A program made the translations under genes and the position numbers. The notes under the pieces were generated by a model that made no database searches, was not told the origin of the DNA, and saw nothing but the letters and a program-made list of their open reading frames with translations. From Actinoplanes sp. NBRC 103695 (GTDB lineage: Bacteria; Actinomycetota; Actinomycetes; Mycobacteriales; Micromonosporaceae), in the NCBI RefSeq assembly GCF_030269485.1, contig NZ_BSTL01000007.1:137204-201203 (forward strand): a stretch of DNA of 64,000 nucleotides, in the 5' to 3' direction. Shown here one piece after another: positions 1 to 7,783 of this stretch (position 1 is the stretch's first letter; each line of letters starts with the position of its first letter).

Positions 1-311
1 AGGAGCGGGTGCCGCTGCCGGCCATCTACTACGCGCACGACCGCGAGGTCGTCGAGCGCGGCGGCATGCTCTACGCCGTGAACGAGTTCATCCGCCTCAA
101 GGACGGCGAGACCTCCAGCGTCGAGCGGGTGCGTTACCGGACCGTCGGCGACGCCTCCCAGACCGCCGCGGTGCGTTCCGAGGCGGACACGGTGGACAAG
201 GTGATCGAGGAGGTCGCGGCGACCCGGATCACCGAGCGCGGCGCCACCCGCGGCGACGACAAGGTCAGCGAGGCCGCGATGGAAGACCGCAAGCGAGAGG
301 GTTACTTCTGA
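1..311 (+). CDS. cysD: sulfate adenylyltransferase subunit 2 (CysD), 3' end only
   Basis: This is the C-terminal ~102 residues of the small subunit of ATP sulfurylase, which adenylylates sulfate to APS together with the CysN GTPase. The first full codon is at 3 and the gene is cut by the window edge. The visible part reads LPAIYYAHDREVVERGG, then the ERVRYRTVGD stretch and a basic/acidic C-terminus ending KREGYF, which are typical of CysD. The ATP-pyrophosphatase core lies outside the window. Its TGA overlaps the cysN ATG by one base (TGATG), so the two are translationally coupled. The assignment rests on the recognisable C-terminus plus cysN next door. Confidence 0.9.
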   Translation, partial: ERVPLPAIYYAHDREVVERGGMLYAVNEFIRLKDGETSSVERVRYRTVGDASQTAAVRSEADTVDKVIEEVAATRITERGATRGDDKVSEAAMEDRKREGYF

Positions 312-1609
312 TGTCCCAGGCAGTTCTCGAGCCGGAGTCGGCGCCGGCGCGTGGCATGGACCTGCTCCGGTTCGCCACCGCGGGCAGTGTCGACGACGGC
401 AAGTCGACGCTGATCGGGCGGCTGCTGTACGACACCAAGACGATCTTCGAGGACCAGCTCGAGTCGGTCGAGGCGGTCAGCGCGGCGCGTGGCGACGAGT
501 ACACCAACCTCGCGCTGCTCACCGACGGCCTGCGCGCCGAGCGCGAGCAGGGCATCACGATCGACGTGGCGTACCGCTACTTCGCGACGCCGCGGCGGAA
601 GTTCATCATCGCGGACACCCCGGGACACATCCAGTACACCCGCAACATGGTGACCGGGGCGTCCACGGCCGACCTCGCGCTGATCCTGGTGGACGCCCGC
701 AAGGGCCTGGTCGAACAGTCCCGCCGGCACGCCTTCCTGACCAGCCTGCTGCGCGTCCCGCACCTGGTGCTCTGCGTCAACAAGATGGACCTGGTCGACT
801 GGGACCAGTCGGTCTACGAGCGCATCGCGGACGAGTTCACCTCGTTCGCCGCGAAACTCGACGCTCCGGACCTCACGGTCATCCCGATCTCCGCGCTCAA
901 CGGCGACAACATCGCCTCCCGGTCGGACAAGAGCCCCTGGTACGAGGGCCCGTCCCTGCTCCACCACCTGGAGCACGTACACATCGCGTCGGACCGCAAC
1001 CTGGTCGACGTGCGCTTCCCGGTGCAGTACGTGATCCGCCCGCAGTCGACGACGATCACCGACTACCGGGGCTACGCCGGCCAGGTGGCCTCCGGGGTGC
1101 TCAAGCCGGGTGACGAGGTGATGGTCCTGCCGTCCGGGCTGACCAGCACGATCGCTTCGATCGACACCGCCGACGGTCCACTGGACGAGGCCTTCCCGCC
1201 GATGTCGGTGACGGTGCGGCTGACCGACGAGATCGACATCTCGCGGGGCGACATGATCTGCCGGCCGAACAACGCGCCCGCCGTCGCCCAGGACATCGAG
1301 GCGATGATCTGCTGGATGGACGAGTCCGCACCGTTCTCGGTCGGCAGCAAATACCTGATCAAGCACACCACGCGTACGGCGAAGACGGTGGTGCGCGGCC
1401 TGCAGTACCGGCTCGACGTGAACACGTTGCACCGGGACGAGACGGCCGAGTCGCTGAGCCTGAACGAGATCGGCCGGGTGAAGCTGCGGACGGCGATGCC
1501 GCTGCTGGCCGATCAGTACCGGCGCAACCGGACGACGGGCGGCTTCGTGCTGATCGACGAGTCGAGCAACCGTACGGTCGCCGCCGGCATGATCATCGAG
1601 GCGTCATAG
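311..1609 (+). CDS. cysN: sulfate adenylyltransferase subunit 1, GTPase (CysN)
   Basis: This is the regulatory GTPase subunit of ATP sulfurylase; GTP hydrolysis drives APS formation by CysD in the cytoplasm. The 432-residue protein shows the translation-factor-type GTPase motifs in order: P-loop GSVDDGKST (25-33), switch region with QGITIDVAYRYF, DTPGH (about 102-106) and NKMD (about 157), followed by two beta-barrel domains. The length fits CysN without a fused CysC kinase, and no APS kinase is seen in the window. The start ATG overlaps the cysD stop. It is the last gene of its operon and is followed by a strong hairpin terminator. Confidence 0.95.
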   Translation: MSQAVLEPESAPARGMDLLRFATAGSVDDGKSTLIGRLLYDTKTIFEDQLESVEAVSAARGDEYTNLALLTDGLRAEREQGITIDVAYRYFATPRRKFIIADTPGHIQYTRNMVTGASTADLALILVDARKGLVEQSRRHAFLTSLLRVPHLVLCVNKMDLVDWDQSVYERIADEFTSFAAKLDAPDLTVIPISALNGDNIASRSDKSPWYEGPSLLHHLEHVHIASDRNLVDVRFPVQYVIRPQSTTITDYRGYAGQVASGVLKPGDEVMVLPSGLTSTIASIDTADGPLDEAFPPMSVTVRLTDEIDISRGDMICRPNNAPAVAQDIEAMICWMDESAPFSVGSKYLIKHTTRTAKTVVRGLQYRLDVNTLHRDETAESLSLNEIGRVKLRTAMPLLADQYRRNRTTGGFVLIDESSNRTVAAGMIIEAS

Positions 1610-1622
1610 CGCCCACGACGCG

Positions 1623-1650
1623 GTGATGCACATATGTGCTCAGAGCAAAG
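1623..1650. repeat. dispersed 28-bp palindromic repeat, family 1, copy 1
   Basis: This 28-bp element contains the perfect 12-bp palindrome GCACATATGTGC and runs into CAGAGCAAAG. Its reverse complement matches 17844-17871 at 25 of 28 positions. Both copies lie a few bases past a stop codon (14 bp after cysN here). It abuts the terminator hairpin at 1650. Function is unknown. Confidence 0.7.
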
Positions 1651-1673
1651 GGGCGGGCCCGAAGGCCCGCCCC
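1650..1673. terminator. bidirectional rho-independent terminator between cysN and the convergent sigma/partner operon
   Basis: A perfect 10-bp GC stem (1650-1659 with 1664-1673) closes a CGAA loop. It is flanked by AAA on the left and CTTT on the right, so it can act on both strands. It sits between the cysN stop (1609) and the end of the opposing gene (1696). Confidence 0.85.
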
Positions 1674-1695
1674 CTTTCTCGCTGAAGGAAGAGCG

Positions 1696-2433
1696 TCAGC
1701 CGACGCCCTGCACGGCCTTGTGCACGTGGACGCCCGCGGCCAGCTCGGTCATCTGCTGCTTGCTGAAGCCCAGCCCGCCCCAGAACTGGACGGCGAGGTA
1801 GACGTTCTTGGGCTGCTTGACGAAGATCGTCGAGCCGTAGTCGCCGTCGGCGCGGGCCGGCTCGGGGCTCGGCTTTCCGTTGGCGTCCGACACGTCGCCG
1901 CGCAGGCTCTTGCGCAGGATGCCGTCGCCGTCGCCGACCTTGATCTTCTCGCCCTGCGGGGTTCCGGCGTCCTTGCTCTCCAGGAAGACGGCGATCTTGT
2001 TCGAGTAGTCGCCCGGGTCGTAGATCGGCGCCTTGGACGGGTCGACGCCCGGGCCCGGGTTCTTGGCCTTGTCCGGGGCGATCACCAGCGCGTACTCGTT
2101 GACGGCCTGGACGAACCAGCCGTCCGGAACCGTGTCGACGGTGAAGCCTTTGGGCTGCTCACCCTTGTAGGCGACGAGCTGGATGCTCTTGGCCGACGCG
2201 GCGGGCGGAGCCTGGGCCTCGGTGCCGCCGGGGCCGGTGGCCGTGCCGGAGGTGGCGACCGCGAAGGCGGCCACCGCGGCGGCGACCGTGAAGAGCGAGC
2301 CACCGGCGGTCTGGATCGCCCGGCGCCGGCGCAGCGCGGTGCGTCCACGCGACAGGTCGGTGTCGGCCTGCTGGATGGTCGGCGCGACCGGCCGCCCGGC
2401 CACGTCCTCGAATGCGTCACGAAGGTCCATCAT
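1696..2433 (-). CDS. membrane-anchored partner of the SigE-type sigma factor, putative anti-sigma-like protein
   Basis: The 245-residue protein has a short basic cytoplasmic N-terminus (to about residue 40, with RGRTALRRRR), one membrane segment (about 45-62, LFTVAAAVAAFAVA), a Pro/Ala/Gly linker and an extracytoplasmic domain of about 160 residues. No zinc anti-sigma HxxxCxxC motif is visible. Its ATG overlaps the TGA of the upstream sigma factor gene (ATGA), so the pair is coupled. In actinobacteria, SigE-family ECF factors are often followed by such single-pass proteins; a role in controlling or sensing for the sigma factor is inferred from context only. I recognise no named domain in the outer part. 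Confidence 0.65.
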   Translation of the reverse strand: MMDLRDAFEDVAGRPVAPTIQQADTDLSRGRTALRRRRAIQTAGGSLFTVAAAVAAFAVATSGTATGPGGTEAQAPPAASAKSIQLVAYKGEQPKGFTVDTVPDGWFVQAVNEYALVIAPDKAKNPGPGVDPSKAPIYDPGDYSNKIAVFLESKDAGTPQGEKIKVGDGDGILRKSLRGDVSDANGKPSPEPARADGDYGSTIFVKQPKNVYLAVQFWGGLGFSKQQMTELAAGVHVHKAVQGVG

Positions 2434-2948
2434 CGATTCACTCCTTGCCGAAGAAACGAGCCACGGGGCTCGAGAGCGGTGCGCAGCCGGTCGAGCGCAC
2501 GGGCGGTCTGGCTCTTGACGGTGCCCTCGGAACAGTTGAGGGCGTCAGCGGTCTCGGCGACGCCGAGGTCGTAGAAGTAGCGGAAGACGACCGCGGCGCG
2601 CATCCGGGGCGGAAGCTCCTTCAGCGCCTGACGCAGCCGGTCGCCGCCGGGCACGTCGTCCGGGCCTCGGTGGACCTGGTCCGGGATCTCGGCCACCGGC
2701 CGCTCGCGCCGGCGCCACAACCGGCGCCGCTCGTCGGTCAGCGCGTTGACCAGCGCCCGGCGCACGTACCCCTCGGGGTTGTCCGCCCGGCGGAAAGCCG
2801 GCCAGCCGACGTAGAGCTTGGTCAGCGTTCCCTGCACGAGATCCTCCGCCAGATGCGCGTCGCCCGCCGTCAGCAGCGTCGCGGTGCGCACCAGGCCGGC
2901 CCTGCGGGCCAGCACGAAATCGTGGAACTGCTCATCACGCTCGTTCAT
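2430..2948 (-). CDS. SigE-family ECF RNA polymerase sigma factor
   Basis: This is a small alternative sigma factor of about 172 residues. Region 2 spans about residues 8-75 (FVLARRAGLVRTATLLTAGD, then AEDLVQGTLTKLY). Region 4 spans about 105-160 and ends in a helix-turn-helix (ALNCSEGTVKSQTARAL). I chose ATG 2948 over GTG 2951 because AGGAGG lies 6 bases before the ATG and only 3 before the GTG. It forms an operon with the membrane protein gene downstream. The regulon is unknown. It is transcribed divergently from the LacI-type gene. Confidence 0.85.
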   Translation of the reverse strand: MNERDEQFHDFVLARRAGLVRTATLLTAGDAHLAEDLVQGTLTKLYVGWPAFRRADNPEGYVRRALVNALTDERRRLWRRRERPVAEIPDQVHRGPDDVPGGDRLRQALKELPPRMRAAVVFRYFYDLGVAETADALNCSEGTVKSQTARALDRLRTALEPRGSFLRQGVNR

Positions 2949-3021
2949 CACGAGCCTCCTGAAGTCTCACGCCCCCCTGACCGCCTCCCGTGCCTCGGAG
3001 GTTGCATCCGGCGGACGTTGT

Positions 3022-3027
3022 TATAGT
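3022..3027 (+). promoter_or_regulatory. possible -10 element of the LacI-family gene
   Basis: TATAGT at 3022-3027 lies in the 113-bp divergent gap, about 35 bases before the chosen GTG start at 3062. The only nearby -35-like match, TTGCAT at 3002, has a short spacer, so this is tentative. Confidence 0.3.
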
Positions 3028-3061
3028 CCGGGGGTCGGCGGTTGACGAGGGGGCGAGGCTG

Positions 3062-4063
3062 GTGCCTCCGGGCTTGAAGGATGTCGCGGCCCTGGCCGGC
3101 GTGTCCATCAAGACCGTGTCAAACGTGGTCAACGGCTATCTGCACGTGGCGCCGGACACGCGGGCGCGGGTGCAGGGCGCGATCGATCAGCTGGGTTACA
3201 AGCCGAACGTCGCCGCCCGGCAATTGCGCAGCGGCCGGTCCGGGGTGATCGCGCTGGCGCTGCCCGAGTTGCAGTCGCCGTACTTCGCCGAGCTCGCCGG
3301 GCTGATCGTGCAGGCCGCCGAGCGCCGGTCGTGGACCGTGTTGATCGACCAGACCGACGGCCAGGCCGACCGGGAGCGCAACCTGGTGGCGGGCCTGCGC
3401 CGGCACGCGATCGACGGCCTGATCTTCAGTCCGCTGGCGCTGACCGGCGAGGAGCTGACCAGCGGCGGCGACGGCACCCCGATGGTGCTGCTGGGCGAGC
3501 GGGTGTCCGCCGGCCCGGCCGATCACGTGGCGATCGACAACACCGCGGCGGCCGCCGATGCCACCCGGCACCTGGCTGGGCTGGGCCGGCGCCGGATCGC
3601 GGCGATCGGCGCTCAGGACCGGCCGTCGGCGATGACCGCGCACCTGCGGCTGGCCGGTTACCGGCGGGCGCTGGCCGAGGCCGGGCTGCCCGACGATCCG
3701 GCGCTGGTCGTGCCGGCCGAGAGTTTCCACCGGGCGGACGGCGCGGCGGCGATGGAGCGTCTGCTGGCGCTGCCCGACCCGCCGGACGCGGTGTTCTGCT
3801 TCAACGACCTGCTCGCCCTGGGTGCTCTTCGCACGTTGCTGCGGAGCGGGCGGACGGTGCCCGGCGACGTCGCGGTGGCGGGCTTCGACGACGTCGAGGA
3901 CGGCCGGTTCAGCACGCCGACGCTGACCACCATCGCGCCGGACGCCGCACGGATCGCGGAGCTGACGATCGACCTGCTGGCGGAACGGATCGGGCAAACC
4001 GCCGAACCGCCGCGGGAGGTATGGGTCCAACACCGTCTGATCACCCGCGAAAGCACCGGCTGA
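3062..4063 (+). CDS. LacI-family transcriptional regulator of the arabinan locus
   Basis: This is a 333-residue DNA-binding repressor. The N-terminal helix-turn-helix and hinge read LKDVAALAGVSIKTVSNVVN and then YKPNVAARQLRSGRSG, followed by a periplasmic-binding-protein-like sugar domain (about residues 65-333) with the usual GFDD and PTLTTI motifs. I placed the start at GTG 3062, because LacI proteins begin just before this helix-turn-helix and a GAGGGGGCGAGG stretch precedes it; ATG 2990 would add 24 unrelated residues. It stands alone upstream of abfA. The CG-centred twin palindrome before abfA (4102-4129) is of the kind LacI proteins bind, so it very probably controls that operon. The effector, probably arabinose or an arabino-oligosaccharide, is inferred. 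Confidence 0.88.
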   Translation: MPPGLKDVAALAGVSIKTVSNVVNGYLHVAPDTRARVQGAIDQLGYKPNVAARQLRSGRSGVIALALPELQSPYFAELAGLIVQAAERRSWTVLIDQTDGQADRERNLVAGLRRHAIDGLIFSPLALTGEELTSGGDGTPMVLLGERVSAGPADHVAIDNTAAAADATRHLAGLGRRRIAAIGAQDRPSAMTAHLRLAGYRRALAEAGLPDDPALVVPAESFHRADGAAAMERLLALPDPPDAVFCFNDLLALGALRTLLRSGRTVPGDVAVAGFDDVEDGRFSTPTLTTIAPDAARIAELTIDLLAERIGQTAEPPREVWVQHRLITRESTG

Positions 4064-4101
4064 CCTAGGAAATCTCTCCGTAACGAAACCAACGTCATCT
4101 C

Positions 4102-4129
4102 TTTACAACGTTGTATCCAACGTTGTAAA
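4102..4129. promoter_or_regulatory. twin LacI-type operator in front of abfA
   Basis: Two perfect 12-bp arms, TTTACAACGTTG (4102-4113) and CAACGTTGTAAA (4118-4129), are separated by TATC. Each arm contains a CG-centred near-palindrome of the ACAACGTTGT type, and the two centres are 12 bp apart. This is typical of LacI-family sites, and a LacI gene lies just upstream. The last operator base is 2 bp from the GTG at 4132. Confidence 0.85.
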
Positions 4130-4131
4130 CA

Positions 4132-5592
4132 GTGTCCATGTCAGTGGCGCAGCTCACCCTCGACCCCGCCTACGTGATCGCTCCGGTCGACCGCCGGCTC
4201 TTCGGCTCGTTCGTCGAGCACATGGGCCGGTGCGTCTACACGGGCATCTTCGAGCCCGGTCACCCGGCGGCCGACGCCGACGGCCTCCGCACCGACGTGC
4301 TCGAGCTGGTCCGCGAGTTGGGCGTCACCACGGTCCGCTACCCGGGCGGGAACTTCGTCTCCAACTACCGCTGGGAGGACGGCGTCGGCCCGGCGGCCCA
4401 GCGTCCGCGCCGGCTCGACCTGGCCTGGCGCTCGGTGGAGAGCAACGCTTTCGGGCTGAACGAGTTCATGCGCTGGGCCACGGCGGCCGGGGTCGAACCG
4501 ATGATGGCGGTCAACCTGGGCACCCGCGGGGTGGACGACGCCGCCGCACTGGTCGAGTACTGCAACCTCGCCGAGGGCACCGCGATCAGCGACCGGCGGC
4601 GCGAGCACGGGGTGGCCAAGCCGCACGACGTACGCCTCTGGTGCCTCGGCAACGAGATGGACGGCCCGTGGCAGGTCGGCCGGATGACCGCCCGGGAGTA
4701 CGGCCGCCTCGCCTCCCGCGCCGGCTCGGCGATGAAGAAGGTCGACCCGGGCATCGAGCTGGTCGCGTGCGGCAGCTCGAACGCCGACATGCCGACCTTC
4801 GCCGCCTGGGAGGCCACCGTCCTGGAGGAGGCGTACGACCAGGTCGACTACCTCTCGCTGCACCAGTACTACGACCCCGAGAAGGACGACCCGGCCAGCT
4901 TCCGGGCCTCCGCGTACGGGCTGGACGGGTTCATCTCCGACGTGATCGCGACCGCCGACCACGTCCGGGCCAAGCTCCGCCGGACCAAGCGGATCAACCT
5001 GGCGCTGGACGAGTGGAACGTCTGGTACCAGTCCCGGTTCACCGAGCCGGAGGACCGCGGCATCGAGGACACCCCGGAGCTGATCGAGGACGAGTACGAC
5101 GTCACCGACGCGATGGTGGTCGGCAACCTGCTGATCAGCATGCTGCGGCACGCCGACCGGCTGACCATCGGCTGCCAGGCGCAGCTGGTCAACGTGATCG
5201 CGCCGATCCGTACGCAAAAAGGTGGCCCGGCCTGGCGGCAGACCACCTTCCACCCGTTCGCGCACACCGCCCGGCTGGCCCGCGGCACCGTGCTCCGCGC
5301 GGCGGTGACCTCGCCCCTGATGGCCACCGGCCGGTACGGCGACGTCCCCGCGGTCGACGCGATCGCCACCCACGACCCGGAGTCCGGCGCGCTGTCCGTG
5401 TTCGCGGTCAACCGCGGCACCGAGCAGATCCGGCTCGACCTGGACCTGCGCGCCTTCCCGAAGCACCGCCCCGGCGACCACCTGTGGATGGCCGAGGGCG
5501 CGACGACCGAACCCCTCACCCAGTCCGGCGGCACCTCCGTCGCCCTTCCCCCGCTCTCCTGGCACGCCCTGACCTTCGAGGAGCAACGATGA
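4132..5592 (+). CDS. abfA: alpha-L-arabinofuranosidase, GH51
   Basis: This cytoplasmic retaining glycosidase removes terminal arabinofuranosyl units from arabino-oligosaccharides. It has 486 residues, no signal peptide, a TIM barrel (about 20-320) and a C-terminal beta-sandwich. The GH51 acid/base is E175 in GNEMDG and the nucleophile is E294 in LDEWNVWY. The N-terminal FGSFVEHMGR and RYPGGNFVSNYRWEDG motifs are diagnostic. GTG 4132 and ATG 4138 are both possible starts; neither has a clear purine-rich ribosome site because the operator fills the upstream bases, so a leaderless transcript is possible. It is the first gene of the operon 4132-11314, and its TGA overlaps the next ATG (ATGA). Confidence 0.93.
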   Translation: MSMSVAQLTLDPAYVIAPVDRRLFGSFVEHMGRCVYTGIFEPGHPAADADGLRTDVLELVRELGVTTVRYPGGNFVSNYRWEDGVGPAAQRPRRLDLAWRSVESNAFGLNEFMRWATAAGVEPMMAVNLGTRGVDDAAALVEYCNLAEGTAISDRRREHGVAKPHDVRLWCLGNEMDGPWQVGRMTAREYGRLASRAGSAMKKVDPGIELVACGSSNADMPTFAAWEATVLEEAYDQVDYLSLHQYYDPEKDDPASFRASAYGLDGFISDVIATADHVRAKLRRTKRINLALDEWNVWYQSRFTEPEDRGIEDTPELIEDEYDVTDAMVVGNLLISMLRHADRLTIGCQAQLVNVIAPIRTQKGGPAWRQTTFHPFAHTARLARGTVLRAAVTSPLMATGRYGDVPAVDAIATHDPESGALSVFAVNRGTEQIRLDLDLRAFPKHRPGDHLWMAEGATTEPLTQSGGTSVALPPLSWHALTFEEQR

Positions 5593-6920
5593 CCGATAAC
5601 CTGACCCGCCGCGGCCTGCTCGGCCTCGGTGTCGGCGCCGGTGGTGCCGTCCTGCTCGGCGCCTGCGGCGACGACGGACCCAACCCGGTCGTGAACGGCG
5701 GTGGCGGTGACGCCCAGCCCGCGGCGACCAGCTACTCCGGCCCGAACGTCGCGCTGACGTTCTGGAACGGCTTCACCGGCGGCGACGGCCCGGTGATGAA
5801 GTCGCTGGTGGAGAAGTTCAACGCGGCCAACCCCAACATCAAGGTCACGATGAACGTGTACGAGTGGGCCGACTACTACCAGAAGGTGCCGGCCGCGGTG
5901 TCCACCGGCAACGGTCCGGACCTGGGCATCATGCATGTCGAGCAGGTGGCCACCAACGCGGCCCGCGGCGTGGTCCTGCCGCTCGACGACGTCGCCGCCT
6001 CGCTCCAGCTCAAGGAGGAGGACTTCTCGCCGCCGGTGTGGCGGGCCGGGGTCTACAACTCCAAGCGGTACGCGATCCCGCTCGACGTGCACCCGCAGGG
6101 CATGTTCTACAACAAGAAGGTCCTGCAGGCCGCCGGCCTCGACCCGGAGAAGCCGCCCACCACCGGCGACGAGTACCTGGCCGCCCTGGACGCGTTGAAG
6201 GCCAAGGGGATCCAGGGGCACTGGGCCAGCCCGTTCCCGTTCACCGGCGTGCACCAGTTCGAGTCGCTCACCTGGCAGTTCGGCGGCCAGCTCTTCGACG
6301 ACGCGGCGAGCAAGCCGATGTTCGCCGAGGACGCCGGCGTGAAGGCTCTGACCTGGCTGGTCGACCTGGTCAAGAAGGGTTACAGCCCGAAGAACGTGGC
6401 CCAGGACGCCGACGCGATCGCGCTGCAGAACGGCAAGGCCGCCTTCAACTGGAACGGCATCTGGAACATCAACACGCTCAACGGTGTGAAGGGTCTGGAG
6501 TGGGGCGTCAGCGCCCTCCCGCAGATCGGCACGCAGAAGGCGGCGTGGGCCGGGTCGCACAACTTCGTGCAGTTCAAGCAGAAGGCCAATGACCCGAACA
6601 AGCTGACCGCCGGCAAGGTGTTCATCAACTTCATCAGCCAGCAGTCGCTCGAGTGGGCCAAGGGCGGCCAGGTGCCGGCCCGCAAGGAGGTCCGGGAGAG
6701 CGCCGAGTTCAAGGGGCTCAAGGAGCAGTCGGCGATCGGCACGCAGATCGACGACCTGCACTTCCCGCCGTCGGTGCCGGGCATCGCGGACGCCATGGCG
6801 ACCATGGACGTCGCGGTCAACGAGGCGATCCTGCTGCGTAAGGAGCCGGCCAAGGCGCTCGCCGACGCGGCCGCCAAGGCCGGCCAGATCCTGGAGCAGA
6901 ACAAGAAGAAGTACGGCTGA
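5589..6920 (+). CDS. sugar ABC transporter substrate-binding lipoprotein (CUT1 type)
   Basis: This 443-residue protein captures sugar or oligosaccharide outside the membrane for the two permeases downstream. The N-terminus carries a twin-arginine signal (R7R8 in LTRRGLLGLG) followed by a lipobox ending at C26 (VLLGAC), so it is probably Tat-exported and lipidated. The mature part is a type I extracellular solute-binding protein (FWNGFTGGDGPVMKSLVEKF, later WNGIWNIN). The start is the ATG overlapping the abfA stop. The arabino-oligosaccharide substrate is inferred from the surrounding GH51 and GH43 genes. Confidence 0.9.
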   Translation: MTDNLTRRGLLGLGVGAGGAVLLGACGDDGPNPVVNGGGGDAQPAATSYSGPNVALTFWNGFTGGDGPVMKSLVEKFNAANPNIKVTMNVYEWADYYQKVPAAVSTGNGPDLGIMHVEQVATNAARGVVLPLDDVAASLQLKEEDFSPPVWRAGVYNSKRYAIPLDVHPQGMFYNKKVLQAAGLDPEKPPTTGDEYLAALDALKAKGIQGHWASPFPFTGVHQFESLTWQFGGQLFDDAASKPMFAEDAGVKALTWLVDLVKKGYSPKNVAQDADAIALQNGKAAFNWNGIWNINTLNGVKGLEWGVSALPQIGTQKAAWAGSHNFVQFKQKANDPNKLTAGKVFINFISQQSLEWAKGGQVPARKEVRESAEFKGLKEQSAIGTQIDDLHFPPSVPGIADAMATMDVAVNEAILLRKEPAKALADAAAKAGQILEQNKKKYG

Positions 6921-6922
6921 GC

Positions 6923-7783
6923 ATGCGTCGGTCCACGCCCTATCTCTTCCTGCTGCCGTACGTCGCGATCTTCGCGACGTTCACGCTGGTGCCCGCGGTC
7001 TACGGCATCTGGATCAGCCTGCACGACTGGGACTACCTGCTGCCCGGGAAGCCGTTCGTCGGCCTGGCCAACTACGCGGCGCTCTTCGACAGCGCCTCGC
7101 CGGTGTTCGACTTCTTCTGGCAGAGCATGGAGGCCACCGGGATCTTCACGGTGGCCAGCGTGCCGTTGCTGATCGTGGCGCCGATGGGCGTGGCGCTGCT
7201 GCTCAACCGTGCGTTCCCCGGCCGCACGCTGTTCCGGGCCGTCTACTTCGCACCGTACGTGCTGGGGGTGGCCGTGATCGGCCTGCTCTGGCGCTTCCTG
7301 CTGGACCCCAACCTCGGCATGGTCAACTCCCTTCTCGGAACAGACATCCCGTGGACCACCGGCCTGCCGTGGGCGTGGATCTCGCTGGTCGGCGTCACCG
7401 TGTGGTGGACGCTCGGCTTCAACGCGGTGATCTATCTGGCCGGGTTGCAGGACATCCCGCGGGACCTGTACGACGCGGCGCGGGTGGACGGCGCCGGGCG
7501 CTGGGCCGAGTTCCGGCACGTGACCATCCCCGGGCTCCGGCCGGTGCTCACCTTCGTGGTGATCAACACGATCCTGGCCTCGGCGAACATGTTCGGTCAG
7601 TCGTACCTGATCACGCAGGGCGCGCCGGGGGTGGAGACGCGGACGGCGATCATGTACATCGCCGACGAGGGCCTGCGCAGCTACCGGATGGGTAGCGCGG
7701 CCGCGATGAGCTACTTCCTCACGCTCGGGTTGTTGCTGGTCAGCGTGATCGTGTTCCGGTTGTTCAGAGAGAAGGACAAATGA
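6923..7783 (+). CDS. sugar ABC transporter permease (MalF/UgpA type)
   Basis: This is a 286-residue inner-membrane subunit with six predicted membrane segments, beginning at the N-terminal TPYLFLLPYVAIFATFTLVPA. The cytoplasmic EAA loop that contacts the ATPase reads DAARVDGAGRWAEFRHVTIPGL. It starts 2 bases after the binding-protein gene and overlaps the next permease by ATGA. No ATP-binding subunit is encoded in the locus, so a shared MsiK-like ATPase encoded elsewhere is likely, as is usual for actinobacterial CUT1 systems. Confidence 0.92.
   Translation: MRRSTPYLFLLPYVAIFATFTLVPAVYGIWISLHDWDYLLPGKPFVGLANYAALFDSASPVFDFFWQSMEATGIFTVASVPLLIVAPMGVALLLNRAFPGRTLFRAVYFAPYVLGVAVIGLLWRFLLDPNLGMVNSLLGTDIPWTTGLPWAWISLVGVTVWWTLGFNAVIYLAGLQDIPRDLYDAARVDGAGRWAEFRHVTIPGLRPVLTFVVINTILASANMFGQSYLITQGAPGVETRTAIMYIADEGLRSYRMGSAAAMSYFLTLGLLLVSVIVFRLFREKDK

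Noticed and set aside
302-1432. Minus-strand frame opposite cysN
   Set aside because: Shadow of a well-conserved gene; no ribosome site and no recognisable protein.
4141-5586. Long open frame on the minus strand opposite abfA
   Set aside because: Antisense frame caused by high GC codon bias; composition is V/G/R-rich with no family match, while the plus strand encodes a clear GH51 enzyme.
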